From Sandaracinaceae bacterium (GTDB taxonomy: Bacteria > Myxococcota_A > Polyangia > Polyangiales > Sandaracinaceae): a stretch of 64,000 bases of DNA. Position numbers and translations under genes: made by a program. The notes under the pieces are model-generated. The model searched no databases. It was not told where the DNA came from and saw only the letters and a program-made list of their open reading frames with translations. The stretch covers positions 434,001 to 498,000 of the forward strand of contig JACKEC010000015.1 in NCBI GenBank assembly GCA_020633195.1, written 5' to 3'. Positions 45,949 to 54,782 of this stretch are shown here, in pieces (the stretch's first letter is position 1; every line of letters starts with the position of its first letter).

Positions 45949-46554
45949 CTACTCCGGGGGGGTGTCGCAGTCGGCGACGCTGAACTCGACCGTCAGCATC
46001 TGGGGGCGCCGCGGTCGGCACGCGTCGAGCCCCGTCGCGCAGTTCTTCGGCGGGCTCGCCTTCTCGTCGGCGGGCGGGTCCTCGAGGAGCTCGCAGGGGC
46101 ACTGGCAGCCGCGGGTCCCCGACGGGTAGCCCGACGTGGAGAGCATGTCGGCCGGCACGCCCCGCTCGACGAACAGGGCGCGGACGCCCTCGGCGCGCGC
46201 CAACGTGAGCTCGGGCCGCTCGCCGTAACAGCCGCGCGCCTCGATGCGCAGGCGGCGGAGGTCGGGGCGAGCGCGGAGCGTCGCGAGGAGCTCGTCGAAG
46301 AGCGCCAGGTTGCCCGGCTCGCGCAGGTCGTCGGGGTGCGCGGCGGCGACGATCGGGAGGTGGATCCAGCCGCACGCCGGCGACGCCGGGGTCACGGCCG
46401 TCTCCGGGCCCGGCGCCGCGTCCGCGGAGGTCTCGCCCTCCGAGTCGGCGATCGGAGCGCTCGAGCCCGCGCAGCCGACCAGGCCGACGAGCGCGCACAG
46501 CGACAGGAGGTCGCGCAGACGTGGGATCGTGAGCGCGCCGTGTTCGCTCGTCAT
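45949..46554 (-). CDS. OmpA-like peptidoglycan-associated lipoprotein
   Basis: 201 residues. The N-terminal hydrophobic segment ends with lipobox LVGC (about 28). The C-terminal half resembles an OmpA-type peptidoglycan-binding domain: LRRLRIEARGCYGERPELTL, RAEGVRALFVERGVP and a TSGYPSG loop. Such proteins tether the outer membrane to the cell wall. Several extra cysteines (CQCPCELL) are unusual for the family. Immediately upstream of the membrane kinase gene. Confidence 0.75.
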   Translation of the reverse strand: MTSEHGALTIPRLRDLLSLCALVGLVGCAGSSAPIADSEGETSADAAPGPETAVTPASPACGWIHLPIVAAAHPDDLREPGNLALFDELLATLRARPDLRRLRIEARGCYGERPELTLARAEGVRALFVERGVPADMLSTSGYPSGTRGCQCPCELLEDPPADEKASPPKNCATGLDACRPRRPQMLTVEFSVADCDTPPE

Positions 46555-46595
46555 CGGAGCCGTCCCCCCCCGGCGTCACGCGCCGGCGCGTGCAG

Positions 46596-46601
46596 TATGC
46601 T
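46596..46601 (+). promoter_or_regulatory. -10-like hexamer TATGCT before the Cys-domain gene
   Basis: TATGCT ends seven bases before the ATG at 46609. It contains part of an alternative ATG at 46597, so the spacing favours 46609. Confidence 0.4.
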
Positions 46602-46608
46602 CAACGGC

Positions 46609-47196
46609 ATGTCTCCGCCCAAGCGCCGCATGCAGCTCGCCACCCCTTGCGAGAACCGCTGGGAGGACCTCGAGCCGCGCGACGGCGGTCGCTACTGCGC
46701 GCAGTGCGACCGCGTGGTCGTCGATCTGTTGCACCTGACGGAGCGCGAAGCGTGGCGGCGCTTCGACGCGGCGGGCGGCGAGCTGTGCGTGCGCATGCGC
46801 GAGGACGCGCGGGGGGACGGGGTGTTCCGCCACGAGCCGAGCTCGAAGAAGGGCGTGGGCGCGGTGGTCCTGAGCGCCGCGCTCGCGGCGGCGTGCGGCA
46901 ACGGCTCGGACGACGCGCCGGCGGCGGCCGCGCCCGCGGCGCAGGTCGAGGCCCCCGAGGCGCCGCCCGAGCCCCCCGCGGAGCCCGTCGCGGTGGCGAC
47001 CCCCGTGGAAGAGGCCCCGCCGCCCGAGGACGAGGCGCCGTCCGACTTCCAGGTCATCGAGGCGGAGGACGGCAGCGACCACCCCGCCCACCCGGGCCGG
47101 GTGCACACCCCCTCGCACCATCGCCTCGGCGGCGCCCGCGCGTACCACGAGCCCGACCTGGACAACGACCCGGTCGACCTCCTCGACGGACTCTGA
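46609..47196 (+). CDS. Protein with N-terminal Cys4 domain, one hydrophobic segment and acidic Pro-rich tail
   Basis: 195 residues. The N-terminus carries PCENRWEDLEPRDGGRYCAQ and CDRVVVDLLHLTEREA, then ELCVRM, a pattern found in several bacterial proteins whose four cysteines probably bind zinc, but with no settled function. A hydrophobic stretch follows (GVGAVVLSAALAAACG), then a Glu/Pro-rich tail to the end. The order suggests the Cys domain faces the cytoplasm and the tail the periplasm, though the LAAAC segment also looks like a lipobox. A possible redox or metal sensor; function not readable. An ATG at 46597 would add four residues. Confidence 0.65.
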   Translation: MSPPKRRMQLATPCENRWEDLEPRDGGRYCAQCDRVVVDLLHLTEREAWRRFDAAGGELCVRMREDARGDGVFRHEPSSKKGVGAVVLSAALAAACGNGSDDAPAAAAPAAQVEAPEAPPEPPAEPVAVATPVEEAPPPEDEAPSDFQVIEAEDGSDHPAHPGRVHTPSHHRLGGARAYHEPDLDNDPVDLLDGL

Positions 47197-47203
47197 AAAA
47201 CAA

Positions 47204-47653
47204 ATGCGACTCCGCCTGGCCCTCCTCGGGATCCTCTGCGCCGCGTGCGGGAGCGCCGCGCCGCCCGTCGAGCACGCATGGGGGCGGGCGAGCCCCATCG
47301 CCGAGCCCGCGAGCCTGCCCGCGCCGACCGCGGATCCGGCGAGCGCGGATCACCTGGCGGAGCTCGCCGACGAGGCGGCGCGACAGATCGAGCTCGGCGT
47401 CGAGGCCGCGCGCCGAGACCGTGACGTCGTGTGGCTGTGGTGCCTCGTCGAGCGCCGGGACGAGGCGACGGCGGCGCGAGACGCGATCGGCGCCGCGAGC
47501 GCGAGCCTGGCCGCGTCCGACGATCCGGCCGCCGTCCTCGACGCGATGCGCGCCGAGGCCGCGGCCGCGCTCGAGGCGCAGGCGGCGGCGCGGCGCTGCC
47601 TCGGCGAGGACGCCTTCCACGCGGGCCCGACGCGCGCGCTCGCCGATGGCTGA
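47204..47653 (+). CDS. Small lipoprotein of unknown function
   Basis: 149 residues. Signal peptide with lipobox CAAC (LLGILCAAC). The mature part is Ala/Glu-rich and helical (LAELADEAARQIELGVEAAR), probably a coiled coil or helical bundle with few cysteines. It starts seven bases after the stop of the Cys-domain gene and overlaps the alkyltransferase-like gene by eight bases. Confidence 0.65.
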   Translation: MRLRLALLGILCAACGSAAPPVEHAWGRASPIAEPASLPAPTADPASADHLAELADEAARQIELGVEAARRDRDVVWLWCLVERRDEATAARDAIGAASASLAASDDPAAVLDAMRAEAAAALEAQAAARRCLGEDAFHAGPTRALADG

Positions 47654-47960
47654 CGTGGCGAGCTCCGACACCTACGCGCGCATCTACGCCGCCGTCCGCC
47701 GCGTCCCCCACGGCCGCGTCGCGACGTACGGCCAGATCGCCAAGCTCGTCGGCGTCGGCGCGCGTCAGGTCGGCTACGCCCTCCACGCGTGCACCGACCC
47801 GCGCGTCCCCTGGCAGCGGGTGATCAACGCCAAGGGCGAGGTCAGCGCCCGCCCCGACGCGGACCATCAGCGCGTGCGCCTCCTCGAGGAGGGCGTCGAG
47901 CTCGACGCGAAGGGTCGCGTGGATCTGGCGAAGTACCGCTGGAAGCCGCGGAGCAAGTAG
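47646..47960 (+). CDS. Alkyltransferase-like protein (ATL; MGMT fold without the acceptor Cys)
   Basis: 104 residues of the O6-alkylguanine-DNA alkyltransferase DNA-binding fold: YAAVRRVPHGRVATYGQIAK, GARQVGYALHAC, then VPWQRVI where active enzymes have PCHRV. Cys is replaced by Trp (W56), as in ATL proteins, which bind O6-alkylguanine without removing it and hand the lesion to nucleotide excision repair. Gln57 also replaces the usual His, a less common change. The start ATG at 47646 overlaps the preceding lipoprotein gene. Cytoplasmic. Confidence 0.88.
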   Translation: MADVASSDTYARIYAAVRRVPHGRVATYGQIAKLVGVGARQVGYALHACTDPRVPWQRVINAKGEVSARPDADHQRVRLLEEGVELDAKGRVDLAKYRWKPRSK

Positions 47961-48169
47961 AGGTGCTCGAGCTCGGATGACGCGCGCGGGACGCGAAGGC
48001 TTGTTAGCAGCACCCGGCAAAGATGACTGCGCGCGCCTCGCCGGCGGGACGCCGCGCCCAGCACGCCAGTCGCTCGGTCGACAGGCTTCAGCCTATCGCC
48101 CTCGGCCCGGCGCGCTGGACACGACGTCGCGCTCAGCGATCCATCACGCGCATCTTTACCGGACACTGC

Positions 48170-48175
48170 TAGCTT
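48170..48175 (+). promoter_or_regulatory. -10-like hexamer TAGCTT of the DAG-repeat lipoprotein gene
   Basis: TAGCTT ends six bases before the GTG at 48182 and is the last A/T-rich feature in the 221-base gap after the ATL gene, which otherwise shows no gene. Confidence 0.4.
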
Positions 48176-48181
48176 CCGCGC

Positions 48182-48790
48182 GTGCATCGAGCTCGTTCCT
48201 TCGTCTTGGCCCTAACGCTCGTGAGCGGCTGCGGAGAGCCCGCCGCCCCCGACGCGGGCTCGCTCCTCGACGCCGCCGCGTCCACGGACGCCGGCCTGGC
48301 GACGGACGCGGGCCCGGCCACGGACGCGGGCACGGCCACGGACGCGGGCGCGGCGACGGACGCGGGCACGGCGACGGACGCGGGCGCGGCGACGGACGCG
48401 GGCGCGGACGCGGCCACCGACGCCGGCACCGACGCCGCCATCCCCGACGCCGGCTTCGACGCCGCCGTCCCCGACGCTGGCCCTCCCGCGGTCACCTGCA
48501 CCGAGCCCGGCCTCACCACGCGGACCATCAGCGATAGCGCCTCCGTCGGCACGCCCGACACGTACTTCTTCGACGTGAGCCCCGGCGACCCCTTCTGCGC
48601 GGAGATCACCGGCGGCGGGAGCGGGACCTGGGGCGTCACCGTCTCGAACGGGACGAGCGCCGGCGTCTACTGCTCCGACATCACCCCGTGCCGCATCCGC
48701 GTGCCCGCGGGCGTGCCGACCTTGCTCGTCACCGCGCAGACGAGCGACATCGGGTTCTATACCCTCACCGTCCACTCCATCCCCCGCTGA
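48182..48790 (+). CDS. Lipoprotein with ATDAG tandem repeat linker
   Basis: 202 residues. Signal peptide with lipobox VSGC (ALTLVSGC). Residues 34-75 are seven six-residue units (S/A-TDAG-x), then related DAG units to about 95, a flexible linker for surface display. The C-terminal domain is beta-rich (TRTISDSASVG, FFDVSPGDPFCAE, FYTLTVHSIP), resembling small bacterial pre-peptidase or PPC-type domains, with two to four cysteines. No enzyme motif. It stops six bases before the next gene. Confidence 0.7.
   Translation: MHRARSFVLALTLVSGCGEPAAPDAGSLLDAAASTDAGLATDAGPATDAGTATDAGAATDAGTATDAGAATDAGADAATDAGTDAAIPDAGFDAAVPDAGPPAVTCTEPGLTTRTISDSASVGTPDTYFFDVSPGDPFCAEITGGGSGTWGVTVSNGTSAGVYCSDITPCRIRVPAGVPTLLVTAQTSDIGFYTLTVHSIPR
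48281..48406 (+). repeat. 18-bp in-frame minisatellite (7 units)
   Basis: Seven direct 18-bp units of the form GCGACGGACGCGGGCNCG, coding the TDAG units of the lipoprotein linker. The units differ mainly at silent or Gly/Ala/Thr positions. Confidence 0.8.
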
Positions 48791-48795
48791 CGCCG

Positions 48796-49371
48796 ATGCC
48801 ACCGCCCACCGACCAGCAACGCAACCGTCGCCTCGCCTTCGTGATGGGCGGCCTCGCGCTCGTCGTGAGCGCGGTCGGCGCGTTCGTCTTCGTGAAGGGC
48901 ACGGCCCCCGTGCACGAGGTCACCGACGCCGAGGGGCTGGCCGCGATCGAGCCGCCCGCGTTCGTCCGCATGCGCGTGACCCCGCGCCTCGACAGCCTGG
49001 GCCACCTGATGGAGGGGGCGCAGTCGTCCTTCCTCGTGCAGACCGAGGAAGGGGTCTTGCTCTACGCGAGCGCCGGCACCGATCTGGCGCGGCGGCTCCC
49101 CGGCCCGGGCGGGGAGGTGCTCGGCCCGCCGATCACCGTCGAGGGATCCTGCTACGCGCTCGGCGACTACCCGAGGTTGACCTCGCAGCTCCCCGGCTAC
49201 CTGATCGACGAGTACGCCGAAGAGCACGCGCTCCCCCCGACCACCCGCGTGATCGAGATCGATCACGGGCCGGGCGCCGTGATGATGATCGGCGCGCTGC
49301 CGATCGGCTGCTGCGCCCTCCCGCTCCTCGCGCTCGCCGGGTTCGCGCTCGTGAAGTCCCGCAAGGCCTGA
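48796..49371 (+). CDS. Two-TM membrane protein of unknown function
   Basis: 191 residues. One transmembrane segment near the N-terminus (FVMGGLALVVSAVGAFVFV, about 14-33) and one at the C-terminus (VMMIGALPIGCCALPLLALA), so the ~125-residue middle domain probably lies outside the cytoplasm. No family is recognised. It follows the DAG-repeat lipoprotein by five bases and converges on the SWIM gene. Confidence 0.65.
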   Translation: MPPPTDQQRNRRLAFVMGGLALVVSAVGAFVFVKGTAPVHEVTDAEGLAAIEPPAFVRMRVTPRLDSLGHLMEGAQSSFLVQTEEGVLLYASAGTDLARRLPGPGGEVLGPPITVEGSCYALGDYPRLTSQLPGYLIDEYAEEHALPPTTRVIEIDHGPGAVMMIGALPIGCCALPLLALAGFALVKSRKA

Positions 49372-49377
49372 GCCGGG

Positions 49378-51345
49378 TCAGCCCGCTTCGAGGGCCAGCC
49401 GCAGGCGGAGCGACGCGTCGAGCCAGGCCGCGGCGAGCGCCTCCTCGGCCTCCGCGTCGCCGCCGAGCCGCCCCGCGAGGCGCGCGTGTACGGCCTGTGC
49501 GCGCTCCGCGCAGCCCGACAGCCCCGCGCTCGCGAGGCGGGCCGCCACGCCGCGCAGCTCGTCTCGCCACGCGTCGGTCACGTGCCGCATGCCGGCGTGG
49601 GCGCCGCGGTCGAGGAGCGCGCGGGCCTCGAGCAGCAGCTCGTGGATCGGCTCCGGCGCGAAGGAGCCGAACCCGGTGGGGAGCTCGCCCTTGCCGGTCG
49701 GCGCCTCGAGATCGAGCGCCACGACGCGATCGGTGACCACGCCGATCGGCGAGACCCGGACCTCGTCGCCCTCGCGCCACACCTCGCCGCTCACGTACCG
49801 GACGCCCTTCTCGAACGCGTCGACGAGCGCGTCGATCGCCTTGGGCGCGGCGGCCGAGTGCGTGAGCAGCAGCGTGACCGAGCTGTCGTCGCGGCCGCGC
49901 AGGCGCGCTCGCAAGACCTGGGCGCCGGGGTCGTAGGCGACGTCGCCGACCTCTTCGACCGCGAGCACGCGGACGCGCTCGGCGAGCAGGCGAGGGCGCA
50001 CGTACCGCGGCGGCGCGTCGCGCAGCTCGGCCGCGAGCGTCGCGAAGTCGTCGACGAACAGCGGCGCGCCGAACAGATCCCACTCGCCCCGCTGCGGGGT
50101 GACGCTCGTCCGGGTGAGGCCGCGTCGGTCCGCCGCGAGGGTCAGCGCCTGGTTCGCGCGCCGCTTCGCCGCCTTGGTGACGACCTGCCCGCGCGCGAGG
50201 GTGCCGAGGGGGAGGTCCTTGCGCACGTGTCGGCGCGCGAGCGCGGCGCCGACGTCGGCCTCGCCCACGGTCCACGCCGTCTGCAGGACGAGGACGGCGC
50301 GGGTGTCGGGGTCGGCGAGGTACACGTCGGCGCGCGCGCGATAGCTCCCCTCCTCGAGCGCCTCGCGGGTGAGGCGGCAGCCGAGCGACACCAGCCGCAG
50401 GTGCTCGAGCGCGGTCTCCTCCGGCTCGTCGAGGCCGAGCACCACGCGCGCGGGGATCTCCCCCTCGTGCGCCGAGGCGCGCGCTCGCGCGTGCAGCTCC
50501 GTGAGCAGCTCGCCGACGCGCGTGGGGTGGTAGGTCGCGGCGCGCCCCGCGTAGCTCGTCAGCGTCTCCTCGAGGTCCTCGCAGATCATCCGCGGCCACA
50601 GGAGCTTCGCCTCGCCGAGCGGCTTCTTCGCGCGCGCGAACCGCGCCCCGAGCGCCGCGCCGGAGCCGACCGCGCCGTCGAGGAGCAGCTCGCGCGTCAG
50701 CTCGAGCGCCGCGTCGAGCGAGCTCGCCTCGATGGTCGCGCCGCCCCCGACCTCGACGGTCGCCTTGGGCGCGTCGGGGTGCCGCTCGTCGGCTTGCCGG
50801 AACGCCCACACCGCGAGCGCGATGTGCTCGCACTTCACGCCGGCCTCGCAGTCGCAGCGCGCGTACGAGAGCCCGTCGGGCACGAGGAAGCGCACGGTGC
50901 ACGTCGGCAGCTCGGCGATCGGGACCTCCTCGGCGCGGCTGACCGTGGCCACGTAGCCGCGGCGCTGCCGGTCGAGCGCGCGGCGCCACGCCCACTTCCC
51001 GAGGAGCGCCTCGACGTCGGCGTCGTCGAACGCGGCGGGGCTCCAGCGCGCGGCGGGCTCGTCCGCGTCGCCGCCGTGCGCCTGCCCGTACGCGAGCACC
51101 GCCATCACGCGGTGACGGCACACCTTGGGCGCGGGGCACGTGCAGCTCGTGTCGCGCAGCGCGCTGCCCGGGGTCAGGCGCACCGTCGCGTCCTCGGTGA
51201 CGGCGACCACGGTGCCGTCCGCCTCGACCTCGATCGTCGGCCCGCGCCCCGCCTCGAGCTCCTTCACGGCCTTCTTCACGTGGCCGCGCGTCGCGAGCTC
51301 CGCGAGCTTGGCCTCGTCGAGCGCGAGCAGGTCGTCGCGCCTCAC
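49378..51345 (-). CDS. Double SWIM zinc-finger protein (YehQ-like)
   Basis: 655 residues. Two SWIM zinc sites of the CxC-n-CxH type: C68/C70/C76/H78 (CTCPAPKVCRH) and C164/C166/C172/H174 (CDCEAGVKCEH). The rest is a helical/beta region with no named domain. SWIM domains bind DNA or proteins. It is the last gene of the MoxR-DUF5682-VWA-SWIM operon; its GTG start overlaps the VWA stop (GTGA), so the proteins are probably made in fixed ratio and act together. E. coli yehQ occupies the same place. Confidence 0.88.
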   Translation of the reverse strand: MRRDDLLALDEAKLAELATRGHVKKAVKELEAGRGPTIEVEADGTVVAVTEDATVRLTPGSALRDTSCTCPAPKVCRHRVMAVLAYGQAHGGDADEPAARWSPAAFDDADVEALLGKWAWRRALDRQRRGYVATVSRAEEVPIAELPTCTVRFLVPDGLSYARCDCEAGVKCEHIALAVWAFRQADERHPDAPKATVEVGGGATIEASSLDAALELTRELLLDGAVGSGAALGARFARAKKPLGEAKLLWPRMICEDLEETLTSYAGRAATYHPTRVGELLTELHARARASAHEGEIPARVVLGLDEPEETALEHLRLVSLGCRLTREALEEGSYRARADVYLADPDTRAVLVLQTAWTVGEADVGAALARRHVRKDLPLGTLARGQVVTKAAKRRANQALTLAADRRGLTRTSVTPQRGEWDLFGAPLFVDDFATLAAELRDAPPRYVRPRLLAERVRVLAVEEVGDVAYDPGAQVLRARLRGRDDSSVTLLLTHSAAAPKAIDALVDAFEKGVRYVSGEVWREGDEVRVSPIGVVTDRVVALDLEAPTGKGELPTGFGSFAPEPIHELLLEARALLDRGAHAGMRHVTDAWRDELRGVAARLASAGLSGCAERAQAVHARLAGRLGGDAEAEEALAAAWLDASLRLRLALEAG

Positions 51346-52481
51346 CCGCGCACCGTCTCGGCGATGAACGAGGCGAGCTCGCCCGGGGTCATCGCGCCGA
51401 CCTTCGCGCCGCGCGCCACGCACTCGCGCGCGCAGTCGCGGTCGAAGACCGGCTGCGCCTCCTGGTCGAGCGCGGCGAGCCCGAGCACCTTGGCGCCGGA
51501 CTGCGTCAGCCGCTCGATCTCGCGGTAGAGCGAGTAGACGTCGCCGCCCTCGTAGAAGTCGGTCACGAGCACCACGATGGTGCGGCGCGGGTTCTTCACG
51601 AGCTGCGCGCCGTAGCGCACCGCCTGCGCGATGTCCGTGCCGCCGCCGAGCTGCACCTTCATCAGCAGCTCGACCGGGTCGGTCACGTCCGCGGTGAGGT
51701 CGACCACGCTCGTGTCGAACGCGATCAGGTGGGTCTCGATCCCGGGGATCCCCCAGAAGCACGCGGCCATGATCGCGCTGTGGATGGTCGAGTCGAGCAT
51801 CGAGCCCGACTGGTCCACCAGCAAGATGACTTGCCATCGCTCGGAGTGGCGCTTGGTCCGCCCGAAGAAGTAGGCCTTCTCGAGGACGAGGCGCTTCTTC
51901 TTCGGGTCCCAGTGCTCGAGGTTCTGGCGGATGGTCCGGCGCAGGTCGAGGTTCTTGGCCGACTTGAGCGGGGAGCTCCGGCGCCGGTCGAGGCTCCCGC
52001 TGAACGCGCGGCGCACCTCCGTCTGGAGCTTCTCGAGGAGCTGCCGCACGACCTTCTGGACGAGCTTGCGAGCGAGCGCGAGCAGCGCGGGGTCCATCAG
52101 GTGCTTGGTGCGCAGCACCGCCCGGAGCAGCGCGGGGTTGGGCTCGACGCGCTCGAGCACGTCCGGGTTGGTGACGACCTCGTCGATCCCGTAGCGCTCG
52201 ACCGCGTCCTGCTCGAGGCGCTCGATCGTCTCCTTCGGGAAGAGCGCGTGGATCTTGTCGAGCCACTCCGGGACCGTCAGCGCGCTCGGGCCGTCGCCGC
52301 CTCGCTTGTCGCCCGTGCGCACGCCGCGCCCCTCGAGGTCGCCCTCGCGGTCGTAGAGGAACGCGAGCGCCGCGTCGTAGCCGGCGAGGCCCGGATCGCC
52401 CGAGCCGAGCGCGCCGTCGGCCGCCTCGCCGAGGACGAGGCGCCACCGCTCCATGGGTCCGAGCTCGCGCTGATCGGTCAT
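51342..52481 (-). CDS. VWA-domain protein (YehP-like)
   Basis: 379 residues. A helical N-terminal half with a basic, Arg/Lys-rich segment (SGSLDRRRSSPLKSAK) precedes a VWA domain at about 215-375. Its metal site is DQSGSM at 223-228, with GGGTD and VLVTDFYEGGD completing it, so the MIDAS residues are intact. In MoxR systems the VWA protein is the partner that engages the target while the AAA ATPase supplies force. The ATG start overlaps the DUF5682 stop by four bases (ATGA). Confidence 0.9.
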   Translation of the reverse strand: MTDQRELGPMERWRLVLGEAADGALGSGDPGLAGYDAALAFLYDREGDLEGRGVRTGDKRGGDGPSALTVPEWLDKIHALFPKETIERLEQDAVERYGIDEVVTNPDVLERVEPNPALLRAVLRTKHLMDPALLALARKLVQKVVRQLLEKLQTEVRRAFSGSLDRRRSSPLKSAKNLDLRRTIRQNLEHWDPKKKRLVLEKAYFFGRTKRHSERWQVILLVDQSGSMLDSTIHSAIMAACFWGIPGIETHLIAFDTSVVDLTADVTDPVELLMKVQLGGGTDIAQAVRYGAQLVKNPRRTIVVLVTDFYEGGDVYSLYREIERLTQSGAKVLGLAALDQEAQPVFDRDCARECVARGAKVGAMTPGELASFIAETVRG

Positions 52482-54775
52482 GGCGTCAGCCCATAGCGCC
52501 GCTCGATCGCGTCCACGCGCTGCTCGAGCTCCACCGCGCGCGTCATCGCCGTCGGGTCCACGCTCAGCCGCCGCAGCTTGCGCACGCTCTGGTCTTCGGC
52601 GCCGTGGAGGCCGAGGACGAGGCGCGCGATCTGGTCGCGCTCGCGCGGCGGGAACCACGAGAACGCCAGCCGCAGCGACGGCACCGCGACGAGGAAGTCG
52701 TGCCACGTCTGCTGGCCGAGGATCTGGTCGAGCGCCTCCACGAGCGCGGGCGCCGCGATCACCTCCTCGCGGGCGAGCGCGAAGAGCCCCGCGAGGAGCT
52801 CGCCGACCACCTCGGGCTGGCTCGACTTGCGCAGCGCGAGCACCGCGTGCGCCTGCGCGTCGGCCTCGTCCGCGAAGGTGCGCATCGACCACAGGTACCC
52901 GAGCGCGGCCCCTCGGTGGGCGGGCGGCGCCTCCGCGTCGACGGCGCGGCGCGCCATCACGTCGTGCACGACCACCGCGTCGAGGTCGAGGCCGCCGCCG
53001 TAGCGGACCGCGTCGCGGATGGCGATCACCGCGCGCAGCTCGTCGGTCGACGTGGTCGCGGTGGCCCCGCTGCGCCCTTCGAAGAGCCAGATGCCGCGCG
53101 CCACCATCGCCTCGATGACCGCGCCGATCTGCGGGGAGCGCGCGGCGCCGAAGAGCCGGTCGTGACGCCAGATCGCGAGGAGCAGCCCGAGCGCGCCGCC
53201 GAGCCGCTCGAGGTGCGCCTCTTGGTGCACCTGCTCGCGGGCGCGATCGAGGACGCGGGCGGCGAGCCCCGAGAGGCCGACGAAGAGGGCCTCGGCGAGC
53301 ACCCGCGCGAGGACGTCGAGGTTGCCGTCGGCGCCCCGCATCAGCTCCTCGAGGCGGGCGCCCGCCGCGGCCTCGAGCGTGGCCCCGAACGCCGCGGCCT
53401 CGACGAGCGCGCTGTCCGCGTCGAGCGCGCGCATGATCGTCCACGCCTCGGTCAGCTCCGCGTCGGTCGCGAGCGCGGGGCCGCGATCCCGCACGAACCC
53501 CGGCACGTTCAGCACGCGGAGCCGGTGCAGGACCCGGGACGACTGCAGCCCTTCGGGGTCGGTGAGGTCGAGGACCCGCTCGAGGCGCTTGCCCTCGACC
53601 GGGAGGAGGTCGTGGAGCGACAGCTCCGCTTGCACGTCCGCGACGAGCGGGGGCCGCGGCGTCCCCGGCGCGAGCTCACCGCGCCGCTTGCCCGAGAGCG
53701 CGGCGACCACGACGACGAGCAGCGGGTCCGTGCCGGGCGCGAGCGGCCCGCGTCGAGTCCACGGCAGGGGTACCTCGAGCGCGTCGTTGACGAGCGCGGC
53801 CGCGACCCCGTCGAGCAGGTCGACGCGCGCCATCGCGGCGTGACCGCGCAGGCGCATCAGCCCGCGGGTCATCGTCTCGGCGGCGATGAGGTCCGCGGCG
53901 CTGACCGACTGGCCCTTCTCGCGCAGGCGCTTCACCGCGAGCTCGAGCATCCGCTCCCCGGCCGCCTGCGGGCCGTGCTCCCACAGCTCCTGGTAGTACG
54001 CCGGCGAGGGCATCCCCGCCTCGTAGCCGGTGAACGCGTCGAGCCGGTGGAAGGAGTAGGGCACGAGGTAGCTGCCGTGCCGCGCGTCGCCGGCCGGCTC
54101 GGGCGTCGGCGGCGCGGCGCCGTCGAGCTTCTTCCAGTCCTCGGCGAGCGCCGGCGCGTGGTAGCCGCCGCACACCACCACGACCGGCCCCGCGTCCTCG
54201 TGCATCGCCTGGGCGAGGTGCATCGCCATGTGCAGCTCGCGCGCCTCGTCGGCCTGGTTGATCACCCCGCCCTCCGCCTCGCGCAGCCGCACGAAGTAGA
54301 GCTCGAGGCGCGCGCGCAGCTCCTCGGTCGGCATCGGCTGCTCGAAGAGGTGATCCCAGAGCGGGTCGAGCCCGTCGATCCCGAGCCGCTCGCAGAGCGT
54401 CGCGACGTAGGCCAGCCGGCGGCGCCCGTGGTCGGCGTAGCGGTTGGCGACGCCGCGGAACGAGTGGGTCCACGCGGGCAGATCGATGAAGCGGACCTCG
54501 GCGCCGAGCGCCCGGCCCTCGCGCAGCGCGACCCACTCGGGCGAGTAGTCGCAGAGCGGCGACCACGACGAGTGCGTGCGCTCGTCGCGCTGGTAGTAGC
54601 TGAAGATCGCGACGGGGAGCTGGTGGTCGAGGGCGAGCTCGTCGAGGCGCTCGTTCATGTCGCACGGGCCCTCGATGAGCACCCGCGCGGGCTTCACCTC
54701 GCGCAGGGTCTCGCGCACCAGCCGCGCGCACGCGGGGCTGTGGTGGCGCACGCCGACGATGACGGGCTCGGTCAC
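52478..54775 (-). CDS. DUF5682 protein (YehM-like)
   Basis: 765 residues. The N-terminus (VIVGVRHHSPACARLVRETL, then VLIEGPCDMNERL) and VVVCGGYHAPAL match the TraB/PrgY-like start of the DUF5682 family; the conserved His and Glu residues in GVRHHS, IEGP and CGGYHAP suggest a metal-dependent active site, but no reaction is known. The C-terminal two thirds are mostly helical. It begins seven bases after the MoxR gene and overlaps the VWA gene. Family members occur almost always with the same partners. Confidence 0.85.
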   Translation of the reverse strand: MTEPVIVGVRHHSPACARLVRETLREVKPARVLIEGPCDMNERLDELALDHQLPVAIFSYYQRDERTHSSWSPLCDYSPEWVALREGRALGAEVRFIDLPAWTHSFRGVANRYADHGRRRLAYVATLCERLGIDGLDPLWDHLFEQPMPTEELRARLELYFVRLREAEGGVINQADEARELHMAMHLAQAMHEDAGPVVVVCGGYHAPALAEDWKKLDGAAPPTPEPAGDARHGSYLVPYSFHRLDAFTGYEAGMPSPAYYQELWEHGPQAAGERMLELAVKRLREKGQSVSAADLIAAETMTRGLMRLRGHAAMARVDLLDGVAAALVNDALEVPLPWTRRGPLAPGTDPLLVVVVAALSGKRRGELAPGTPRPPLVADVQAELSLHDLLPVEGKRLERVLDLTDPEGLQSSRVLHRLRVLNVPGFVRDRGPALATDAELTEAWTIMRALDADSALVEAAAFGATLEAAAGARLEELMRGADGNLDVLARVLAEALFVGLSGLAARVLDRAREQVHQEAHLERLGGALGLLLAIWRHDRLFGAARSPQIGAVIEAMVARGIWLFEGRSGATATTSTDELRAVIAIRDAVRYGGGLDLDAVVVHDVMARRAVDAEAPPAHRGAALGYLWSMRTFADEADAQAHAVLALRKSSQPEVVGELLAGLFALAREEVIAAPALVEALDQILGQQTWHDFLVAVPSLRLAFSWFPPRERDQIARLVLGLHGAEDQSVRKLRRLSVDPTAMTRAVELEQRVDAIERRYGLTP

Positions 54776-54782
54776 GGCGAGG

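Noticed and set aside
47961..48181. Possible tRNA or small RNA gene in the 221-base gap
   Set aside because: No cloverleaf, T-loop consensus or CCA-adjacent acceptor stem could be made out; only a promoter-like hexamer near the end.
48281..48406. Tandem repeat considered as CRISPR
   Set aside because: Units are 18 bases with no spacers and are in frame inside a lipoprotein gene.
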